From Tubiluchus corallicola (Eukaryota; Priapulida; Priapulimorpha; Priapulimorphida; Tubiluchidae): DNA of 39,346 nt. The stretch lies in contig JAQGDQ010001156.1 in assembly GCA_030141605.1 (NCBI GenBank), positions 1 through 39,346 of the forward strand. Reading direction: 5' to 3'. Below, one piece after another: positions 30,898 through 39,346 of the stretch. The notes below the pieces were generated by a model. The model had not been told where the DNA came from. It worked only from the letters and a program-made list of their open reading frames with translations, and made no database searches. Positions within the stretch are counted from its first letter, which is position 1; each line of letters opens with the position of its first letter. Made by a program: the position numbers and the translations under genes.

Positions 30898-31631
30898 TGC
30901 AATTCCTTTTGGATTTACGTTTCATTCTAAATACTTTTTTGCTATAGCAGACTAGTTATTTGTCTACCATAGACTCAAGCCCATAAGAATAACAACAGGT
31001 CGCCTAGCCATGTAGGATTACAATATCTGATCACAGGAATCACAACGTACGAGACAGACGTGATCTTTAAATGAACCTTTGCTTTCACAACACTTCCACT
31101 GCAAATATTAATGAACTCAGCGTAGTAGCAGTAATCATCCGACCACGGAACGACCCTACCCTACGTCGATCAATACATTGCAGACTACTGACTGACGAGA
31201 ATCGTATGATGCGCAGCTGTAGTTTACGCAGCCGAGTACGAGCTGTTCAGTTGGTCATCCTGTCTGCTCAGTGCCCACTGTCCAGTCGTTGGTTAGTCGC
31301 CATGCGCAGGTTGTTACACTGTATTTTAATTTTTCAAATCACGTCTGGGCTTCAAACCAGTGTTTAGACGTTCAATATAATAACAAACTTACAGTGTTAT
31401 AATACGTCTTAATCTAAACAATATTTTATTTGAAGAAAACATTACAATCACAATACAAATTTTTAGAAATCTTGTGTTATACCAAAAGCAAAATATAGGC
31501 ATACACACGCTACCAACCACCCTCGTGTGTATTTAAATATGAAATCAACTCCCCGGAGTTTGTCGGCGGTGCCCCTTGGTCAGAGCAGCAAACTTTTTAA
31601 AAAGCGTTAAAATCCCAACAGTCATTTATCT
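30898..31631. other. Region upstream of PISD, probable promoter
   Basis: GC content rises around 31130-31310, which may mark the PISD promoter. A 98-codon frame on + (31071-31367) has no recognisable domain and is not called. Confidence 0.35.
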
Positions 31632-31678
31632 CTTAACGGGCATATGATAGTACCATTGGCTCTTTGTGCCTTTTATAC
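31632..31678 (+). repeat. Direct repeat flanking TTAA element copy D, left
   Basis: About 47 bp (AACGGGCATATGATAG, then TTGGCTCTTTGTGC and TTTTATAC) that recurs at 32381-32428 on the other side of the element. Confidence 0.8.
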
Positions 31679-32368
31679 TTGAAGCACAAGAAAACGCTTC
31701 ATAAACATAAAGCTTATGAAATTCGTTTTGAAATTTTATATCACTTACGTACTGCCTTTTTGCATACAGGACTTCAATCGGCAGTCACGCTGTATAAAAC
31801 ATGTAAATTTAAACTCCCGCGATGACCGTTAGACGCAGCCATTTTAATGACAGGTCATTTGAAACAAGTTTAGATAACATTTTGTAAAGTTTGAAAAGAT
31901 AATCAGAGCATTCGTAGCGCTCAAGTCACTAACTAAATAAAATTTAAAATTGCTGTATCTTGTCTATATTAAAAACACGTTTTTTGGTTAGTGAGTGGTG
32001 CACACTGGAGGGTGAGTCAGCGACATTTTACCAATTGGTGAAAACATTTTAAATAATTAATAATTTTCTTTTGTAGTTTCATAAGTCTTTCTAGTAGGTA
32101 AGCGAAAATCTAAGTAATATAGATTTGCACGGAAAGTCTTTTGAGACATAATTTAACATTGCCTTTTCTTCCCTTGATTTACTTTTGCTACACGACGCCA
32201 TGTAATGGCGACTTCGGAACAGTATTGCGGGAGATTTAAAATGAAAACAAACTAAAATTCCTTTCAACGCGAGTACGATATACGCATAAAATTGCTATAA
32301 AGTAATATAATTTTTTTAAGTCGATTTTTCCATAACCTACTTCAGGTACCCCTTTTCTTGTTCTTTAA
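31679..32368 (+). mobile_element. TTAA element, copy D
   Basis: Near-complete: the left terminus TTGAAGCACAAGAAAA has TTAA mutated to TTGA, and the right terminus ends TTCTTGTTCTTTAA at 32368. Internal blocks match copies A and B. It is flanked by a direct repeat of about 47 bp, far longer than the 4-bp TTAA duplication, so the flanks predate or outlive the insertion event. Confidence 0.75.
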
Positions 32369-32380
32369 CAATCATTAATC

Positions 32381-32428
32381 TTATAACGGGCATATGATAG
32401 CAGCCTTGGCTCTTTGTGCTTTTATACA
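32381..32428 (+). repeat. Direct repeat flanking TTAA element copy D, right
   Basis: Second copy of the flanking block at 31632-31678, sharing AACGGGCATATGATAG and TTGGCTCTTTGTGC with a few substitutions. Confidence 0.8.
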
Positions 32429-32585
32429 TCTTTTAACTAGCCTTTTGTGTCTGCAAAGTTTATATCTGTGCCGTATATACGTTTTATCCTGTTTTTTTTA
32501 TACGTAATCGTTTAAGTAGCCATTAATATATTTGTATCTGTAAAATTTTAATCTGTGCTGTATATACCCAATTTGTATAAAAACA

Positions 32586-33345
32586 GGTGTCAGACAAAAA
32601 GGTGTATTATCACCGATTTTATATGCTGTATATACAGACAACCTTAGACGTCAATTACGTTCAGCTGGTTACGCTTGTTATGTGGCAGATAATTTTGTAG
32701 GCACTGTCATGTATGCTGATGACATTGCCTTGTTGTCAGGGTCATGTAGACACTTACGTGAAATGCTTAAAATCTGTGAAAAATATGGTATAGAATTGAG
32801 TATCTCATTTGATCCTAACAAAACATGGCTTCTTTATTTTGGTAAAAGCTTTACTGGAGAGGGTGTAATCTGTTTTTGCGGTAAACAACTGATCTGGAAA
32901 TAGACAGTCAAGTATTTGGGTTGCTATTCACTGGGAAAAAGTGATAGTTTTTCTATTGATGTTTCAAGGTTAAAAAGGAAATTCATTGGTTCCGTGAATA
33001 ATTCTCTCAAGTATGGGCCATAATCGTAATGACATAGTAGCTAAAACTCTGATCAATACATATTGTCTACCCATTTTATTATACGGATACGAAATTGGGG
33101 GTATATCAAGCAATGAAGTTAATGTTATTAGGGTAAAATGGAACACTGCTTATAGCAAAATATTCGATTTTAGACAAAATGAAAGCGTCAAATTGTTAAT
33201 GTATTTTTGTGGCACGTCGAAAATTAAACTTTGTGAGAAAAATTGTAAAGTCTTGCACATTGAGTAATTTTAATTTTAAAAAACCACACAAATTTCACTG
33301 TATCTATTATGCTATAATGACAATAAATTGCTTACTTACTTAGTT
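32586..33345 (+). mobile_element. 5'-truncated LINE fragment, CR1/L2-like reverse transcriptase
   Basis: The frame from 32586 reads GVRQKGVLSPILYAVYTDNL and then MYADDIALLSGS, with the YADD active-site motif at about 32710-32721. It continues with the thumb-type segment typical of CR1/L2 elements until TAG at 32901. After further frame breaks, 33013-33267 encodes the downstream region (INTYCLPILLYGYE, then WNTAYSKIF). The 3' end has ATTGCTTACTTACTTA, a CTTA-type repeat tail. It is 5'-truncated and inactive through stops and frameshifts. Confidence 0.88.
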
Positions 33346-33489
33346 ACTTAACAGACAACTACAATAAATCACAGCAAAGCGACAAAACTTCGAATTTCAA
33401 ATTATAGATGGCGCTACCGTGATAAACTCTAGAAATACGTTGTGCAACGGGCAATGAACAGTTTTATCCAAAATAAATCAATTCTAATC
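33346..33489. other. Spacer between two LINE fragments
   Basis: Nothing recognised. Confidence 0.4.
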
Positions 33490-33930
33490 AAGGTGGGGCT
33501 TAATTGCAACTCAGGAAGCAGAAATAAATGTATTTCAGAGAGGCCTACTCGGAAAAGTCTTAAAAATAAAATGGCAATATATCATTTCAAATGAGGAGCT
33601 TTATAACAGAACCAAATAAGAACATTGTAGCACTAAAATCAGAATCAGAAGACTAAGATGGGTGGGACATTTAATGAGATTGACGGAAATAGCACCGGTA
33701 AAATTAACATTAAACGAGGCACGGAAACCTACTAAACCGCCTCCAGTCAAACCAAAAGTAAATTGGATATTAACAAAGATTTACAGCAGCTGGAACCAAA
33801 CCTAGAAATAGCATCGCAGAAATTGAAAATTTTAGCTGCAGACAGGAAACAGTGGAGTGCTTTAGTAAAGGGTAGAGGCTTTATGTGTACAATAGACGTT
33901 TAGAGTAACAGAAGAAGAAGAAGAAGAAAC
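33490..33930 (+). mobile_element. 3' end of a second LINE, with terminal stem-loop and (AAG)n tail
   Basis: Broken frames encode INVFQRGLLGKVLKIKW, ISNEELYNRT, IRIRRLRWVGHLMRL and AADRKQWSALVKGRGF, the usual C-terminal motifs of LINE ORF2 proteins. The frame ends at TAG 33901-33903, directly after GTGTACAATAGACG, so the stop overlaps a potential stem-loop. Only about 10 nt lie between the stop and the (AAG)n tail. It is clearly different from the CR1/L2-like fragment just upstream. Confidence 0.85.
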
Positions 33931-35173
33931 AGTAGAGTGCTCTAATAAAGGACTGAGACTCTATGTCTACAATAGACGTTTAGAGCAACAGAAGAAGAAG
34001 AAGAAGAAACAGTAGAGTGCTCTAATAAAGGACTGAGACTCTATGTCTACAATAGGCGTTTAGAGCAACAGAAGAAGAAGAAGAAGAAACAGTAGAGTGC
34101 TCTAATAAAGGACTGAGACTCTATGTCTACAATAGACGTTTAGAGCAACAGAAGAAGAAGAAGAAGAAACAGACGAGTGCTCTAATAAAGGACTGAGACT
34201 CTATGTCTACAATAGGCGTTTAGAGCAACAGAAGAAGAAGAAGAAGAAACAGTAGAGTGCTCTAATAAAGGACTGAGACTCTATGTCTACAATAGACGTT
34301 TAGAGCAACAGAAGAAGAAGAAGAAGAAACAGACGAGTGCTCTAATAAAGGACTGAGACTCTATGTCTACAATAGACGTTTAGAGCAACAGAAGAAGAAG
34401 AAGAAGAAACAGTAGAGTGCTCTAATAAAGGACTGAGACTCTATGTCTACAATAGCCGTTTAGAGCAACAGAAGAAGAAGAAGAAGAAACAGACGAGTGC
34501 TTTAATAAAGGACTGAGACTCTATGTCTACAATAGGCGTTTCGAGCAAGAGAAGAAGAAGAAGAAACAGTAGAGTGCTCTAATAAAGGACTGAGACTCTA
34601 TGTCTACAATAGCCGTTTAGAGCAACAGAAGAAGAAGAAGAAGAAACAGACGAGTGCTCTAATAAAGGACTGAGACTCTATGTCTACAATAGCCGTTTAG
34701 AGCAAGAGAAGAAGAAGAAGAAACAGTAGAGTGCTCTAATAAAGGACTGAGACTCTATGTCTACAATAGCCGTTTAGAGCAACAGAAGAAGAAGAAGAAG
34801 AAACAGACGAGTGCTCTAATAAAGGACTGAGACTCTATGTCTACAATAGGCGTTTCGAGCAAGAGAAGAAGAAGAAGAAACAGTAGAGTGCTCTAATAAA
34901 GGACTGAGACTCTATGTCTACAATAGACGTTTAGAGCAACAGAAGAAGAAGAAGAAGAAACAGACGAGTGCTCTAATAAAGTGCTTTAGTAGAGCAACAG
35001 AAGAAGAAGAAGAAACAGACGAGTGCTTTAGTAAAGGGTAGAGGCTTTATGTGTACAATAGGCGTTTAAAGCAACAGAAGAAGAAGAAGAAGAAACAGTA
35101 GAGTGCTCTAATACAGGACTGAGACTCTATGTGTACAATAGACGTTTCGAGCAAGAGAAGAAGAAGAAGAAGA
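33931..35173. repeat. 80-bp satellite apparently derived from the LINE 3' end
   Basis: About 16 units. CTATGTCTAC starts at 33961, 34041, 34121 and 34201, an exact 80-bp period; later units vary in AAG number. Each unit has AGTGCTCTAATAAAGGACTG, ATGTCTACAATAGACGTTTA, GAGCAACAG and (AAG)n. This is collinear with the last 80 bp of the adjacent LINE (AGTGCTTTAGTAAAGGGT, GTGTACAATAGACGTTTAGA, then (AAG)n). Units with ACAGTAGAG and ACAGACGAG alternate over most of the array. Near 34991-35085 one unit carries LINE-type bases again. Confidence 0.92.
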
Positions 35174-35340
35174 AAGTATGGAGTTTTGTTTCTCTGCTTT
35201 TATTCTAGAAGCGAGATATGAAACTTTCTCATACGCCCATAGACGTAGTTTTAATAAGTATAAAGAAGTTCAGAGTTTGTTAGGAACGCGTTAATTTTTT
35301 AACTGTAGAAATTTAATTATATCTACACGACTGAACGTGT
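35174..35340. other. Spacer between two satellites
   Basis: Short unique sequence without recognisable features. Confidence 0.4.
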
Positions 35341-37420
35341 ACAGAACGCAGTTTTATGTGTGCAAATTTATTCAGAACGCAGTTTTATGTGTGCAAATTT
35401 ATTCAGAACGCAGTTTTATGTGTGCAAATTTATTCAGAACGCAGTTTTATGTGTGCAAATTTATTCAGAACGCAGTTTTATGTGTGCAAATTTATTCAGA
35501 ACGCAGTTTTATGTGTGCAAATTTATTCAGAACGCAGTTTTATGTGTGCAAATTTATTCAGAACGCAGTTTTATGTGTGCAAATTTATTCAGAACGCAGT
35601 TTTATGTGTGCAAATTTATTCAGAACGCAGTTTTATGTGTGCAAATTTATTCAGAACGCAGTTTTATGTGTGCAAATTTATTCAGAACGCAGTTTTATGT
35701 GTGCAAATTTATTCAGAACGCAGTTTTATGTGTGCAAATTTATTCAGAACGCAGTTTTATGTGTGCAAATTTATTCAGAACGCAGTTTTATGTGTGCAAA
35801 TTTATTCAGAACGCAGTTTTATGTGTGCAAATTTATTCAGAACGCAGTTTTATGTGTGCAAATTTATTCAGAACGCAGTTTTATGTGTGCAAATTTATTC
35901 AGAACGCAGTTTTATGTGTGCAAATTTATTCAGAACGCAGTTTTATGTGTGCAAATTTATTCAGAACGCAGTTTTATGTGTGCAAATTTATTCAGAACGC
36001 AGTTTTATGTGTGCAAATTTATTCAGAACGCAGTTTTATGTGTGCAAATTTATTCAGAACGCAGTTTTATGTGTGCAAATTTATTCAGAACGCAGTTTTA
36101 TGTGTGCAAATTTATTCAGAACGCAGTTTTATGTGTGCAAATTTATTCAGAACGCAGTTTTATGTGTGCAAATTTATTCAGAACGCAGTTTTATGTGCAA
36201 ATTTATTCAGAACGCAGTTTTATGTGTGCAAATTTATTCAGAACGCAGTTTTATGTGTGCAAATTTATTCAGAACGCAGTTTTATGTGTGCAAATTTATT
36301 CAGAACGCAGTTTTATGTGTGCAAATTTATTCAGAACGCAGTTTTATGTGTGCAAATTTATTCAGAACGCAGTTTTATGTGTGCAAATTTATTCAGAACG
36401 CAGTTTTATGTGTGCAAATTTATTCAGAACGCAGTTTTATGTGTGCAAATTTATTCAGAACGCAGTTTTATGTGTGCAAATTTATTCAGAACGCAGTTTT
36501 ATGTGTGCAAATTTATTCAGAACGCAGTTTTATGTGTGCAAATTTATTCAGAACGCAGTTTTATGTGTGCAAATTTATTCAGAACGCAGTTTTATGTGTG
36601 CAAATTTATTCAGAACGCAGTTTTATGTGTGCAAATTTATTCAGAACGCAGTTTTATGTGTGCAAATTTATTCAGAACGCAGTTTTATGTGTGCAAATTT
36701 ATTCAGAACGCAGTTTTATGTGTGCAAATTTATTCAGAACGCAGTTTTATGTGTGCAAATTTATTCAGAACGCATTTTTATGTGTGCAAATTTATTCAGA
36801 ACGCAGTTTTATGTGTGCAAATTTATTCAGAACGCATTTTTATGTGTGCAAATTTATTCAGAACGCATTTTTATGTGTGCAAATTTATTCAGAACGCATT
36901 TTTATGTGTGCAAATTTATTCAGAACGCATTTTTATGTGTGCAAATTTATTCAGAACGCATTTTTATGTGCAAATTTATTCAGAACGCAGTTTTATGTGT
37001 GCAAATTTATTCAGAACGCAGTTTTATGTGTGCAAATTTATTCAGAACGCAGTTTTATGTGTGCAAATTTATTCAGAACGCAGTTTTATGTGTGCAAATT
37101 TATTCAGAACGCAGTTTTATGTGTGCAAATTTATTCAGAACGCAGTTTTATGTGTGCAAATTTATTCAGAACGCAGTTTTATGTGTGCAAATTTATTCAG
37201 AACGCAGTTTTATGTGTGCAAATTTATTCAGAACGCAGTTTTATGTGTGCAAATTTATTCAGAACGCAGTTTTATGTGTGCAAATTTATTCAGAACGCAG
37301 TTTTATGTGTGCAAATTTATTCAGAACGCATTTTTATGTCTGCAAATTTATTCAGAACGCAGTTTTATGTGTGCAAATTTATTCAGAACGCATTTTTATG
37401 TCTGCAAATTTATTCAGTAC
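35341..37420. repeat. 31-bp satellite, about 67 units
   Basis: The unit is made of CAGAACGCAGTTTTATGTGT followed by GCAAATTTATT. It is nearly invariant for most of the array. Two 29-bp units (TATGTGCAAAT, near 36190 and 36967) break the phase. A G-to-T variant (CGCATTTTTATG) clusters at about 36774-36961 and reappears near the 3' end, where TATGTCTGC variants also occur. Since 31 is not a multiple of 3 and the unit has no forward stop, all three forward frames stay open for about 700 codons; these are not genes. Confidence 0.98.
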
Positions 37421-39196
37421 GCCTTTTTTCGATTACCTATTTTTTCTCTTGATTTGTTTTGCTTCAAAACTGTGTGAAACCTTTCAATTACGTCACGCAG
37501 ATTAAGCTTTACGCTTCAGCAGTCACGCAGAAGGTGAAAAACATAATTAGAGCAAAGAATGTAATTCATTATTCAAAAAAGCAAAGTCCTTCCTTCCGCT
37601 TCATCAAGTAGAAAACATATAAAAACGCAATAAGATGAAAACACGTAAGCTGTCTATTAAATGGCTTCTCAAAACAATAGAGCATTCCAGTAAGACTGTA
37701 AGACTGCCTCACGCATTTTGTCACGACACGCTATCGTTTTGAAACTCAACAAATTAAAACAATTAATATAAACCAGGTGCTTACTTGTGTTTTAGCTTCT
37801 TTCTGAATTAAACGTTTTAGCATATCATTGTGCGAAATTTTTCAAGTAATAGTATTAATAAATTCCTAGAACGTTTTTCCCGCAGGCTGTTTGGCCGAAA
37901 TTTCGAAAAAATCGCGAGTTGGGTCCAGGAAAACGCCCGTTACGGGGCGCCCTGGCCCTCTCGGGAATTCTAAATATACCTACTACACCCACCGCTGAAC
38001 GGGCTATCTATCCATACCCAGCACCACCCTCGGCCTGTTCCCGTTCTCTACATCTCAGGCGTATAACTTTTGCAATTTTTTGCAAAAAACGGTCGAAAAG
38101 GGGGCATTTTTGGACGTTTTTCGCCTCCCCTTTCTCCCGGTGGGCCCGATTCGAAAAATAAACCATCAATGAGACGACACTAGATCGAGACCTTTCTTTT
38201 GATATATAGATCGCCGCAAATGGTGCCCTCGTCGAAGCTGTAGCCTCGAATCTTATATATATATATACCAAGAATATTAATATAAGAGTATAGATTATAA
38301 TAACTCCCAATGAGATACGTATACATAGGTCTTACGCATAGGACGATACTATACACCGTTCTCCTAATTTTTTTATTTCAAATGTAGTTTATTGTCACTT
38401 AACATGCATCATGTCCCTGCAAACATCATGCTATAGTAATAAAAACAGTAAAAGAACTACGCGCGCATATTTACAATAAAAGAAATAAAAAGCCACGAAT
38501 ATTAAAAATGACAAATGAGCACTATGAGTGCATGCCAAGTCTTATTTGTCCGCTAAAGTAGACCAATAATCAATTAACATGCTGTGTAGTGGGTGCATAG
38601 GCCCTTTTTGGTTTTAATTTAGTTTTCAATTACTGCCACGATGCTGCCACCTGTTTGTTTATTTAGTAGGCATTTAGCATTTTACAGTAGTTCCTCTTTT
38701 AAAATTGAAGCACCCAATATCCTTCTATGCATTACCATTTTGGCTTTTCGTGAGCTATAGCTTTAGTAGTTGTTTGACATTTTACCTGCCTTTTGGTTCT
38801 CTCCGCCATTGCTGTATTTTTCTGACTGTGATGAGCAATATGACTGTAAATTTCTTACGAATTTATTGTTGTGACATTATTGTTTTTAAGGCTACTTGGA
38901 GTTCTCATTCCTGTCTTTGTAAATGTTAAAGGCTCTAACAACGTTAGTTATTATTAATTAATTTCAATATAGTCTATATAGTTTTTATATCAGTACTTAG
39001 TTATAGCAATACATTTAATCATGCAAATAATTTTCATCTACTCAATGCAAATTAAACTAAATGTTAATAATTGTATTTCAGAATAAAGAAACTTTTGGTC
39101 AACACGTTAAAGTGGTGTTCTGTATCCTTTTCATGCTGTAACCTCATTATGTAAGATACATTGTTGTATTCAAACACATTGTTGTACAGTATACAC
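37421..39196. other. Non-coding sequence with a GC-rich patch
   Basis: The patch at about 37875-38240 is much richer in G+C than its surroundings (GTTACGGGGCGCCCTGGCCC and CTCCCGGTGGGCCCG). It has short competing open frames on both strands but no domain that I recognise. It may be a mobile-element fragment. A short TA run lies at 38252-38268. Elsewhere nothing is seen. Confidence 0.4.
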
Positions 39197-39346
39197 TTAT
39201 ACTGCAACAATGACGTTTTGCCTTTTTTTAAAAGCATCAAGCGACAGAGAACTTTTAACAGACGACGATAAATTATTCCAGACAATAGCGTTTTTATACA
39301 CGATAAATTGCAAGTTTATATTAGTTCTCTATTTAGGAAGTTGATA
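39197..39346 (-). mobile_element. C-terminal LINE ORF2 fragment, cut by the window edge
   Basis: The minus strand encodes RTNINLQFIVYKNAIVWNNL, then LDAFKKRQNVIV and a stop at 39197-39199. This is the R-T-N .. K-x-x-x-x-W-N-x-L .. F-K-x-x end common to CR1, Rex and Jockey-type LINE proteins. An in-frame TAG just before RTN shows decay. It continues beyond the window. Confidence 0.7.

Noticed and set aside
31071-31367. 98-codon gene divergent from PISD
   Set aside because: No recognisable domain, Kozak context or splice structure. It lies in the likely PISD promoter region.
35341-37420. CRISPR array (31-bp direct repeats)
   Set aside because: Units abut with no unique spacers, and the DNA is eukaryotic.
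35337-37505. Three overlapping reading frames of about 700 codons
   Set aside because: They are the same 31-bp satellite read in three frames. The unit has no forward stop codon and its length is not a multiple of three.
37919-38310. Frames of 80-100 codons on both strands
   Set aside because: Both overlap the same GC-rich patch, and I recognise no domain in either.

Overview
This is nuclear DNA from an invertebrate animal: AT-rich, with spliced genes, GT-AG introns, 5S- and tRNA-derived SINEs, CR1/L2-like LINEs, TTAA-flanked MITE-like elements and many minisatellites. The encoded proteins are close to vertebrate counterparts. A tunicate or other small marine invertebrate would fit, but the sequence does not fix the species. 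There are no bacterial operons, CRISPR arrays or phage genes.

Three conserved genes can be supported. (1) ZMAT5, the U11/U12 snRNP 20 kDa protein, lies on + at 654-1157 as one coding exon behind a splice acceptor. (2) The E2F partner Dp (TFDP1/2 pro-orthologue) lies on + at 9389-10823; its DNA-binding, DEF-box, coiled-coil and marked-box regions all sit in one uninterrupted exon. (3) PISD, mitochondrial phosphatidylserine decarboxylase, lies on - from 30897 down to 16441. I reconstructed eight coding exons whose phases all match; they join to an open reading frame of up to 546 codons with the D-H-S autoprocessing residues intact. The three genes act in minor splicing, cell-cycle transcription and mitochondrial phosphatidylethanolamine synthesis, and show no functional link.

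The rest is dominated by repeats. A dispersed element of about 680 bp with TTAA at its ends occurs in six places (window start, 3466, 16794, 18818, 22467, 31679). A SINE with a 5S rRNA head occurs twice (7140, 20282), once with a perfect 11-bp target duplication. A small tRNA-like SINE sits at 14622. LINE fragments lie at 32586, 33490 and the right edge. Tandem arrays have unit lengths of 11, 31, about 42, about 68, 80, 84 and 88 bp.

The most interesting observations are: an 80-bp satellite (33931-35173) that looks derived from the 3' terminus of the adjacent LINE, including a stem-loop also present at the 3' end of the SINE at 14622; an 84-bp array inside a PISD intron that presents 15 perfect TGACGTCA (CRE/ATF) palindromes in a four-unit higher-order repeat; a 31-bp satellite open in all three forward frames; and a PISD linker carrying two R-x-x-S-x-P motifs.
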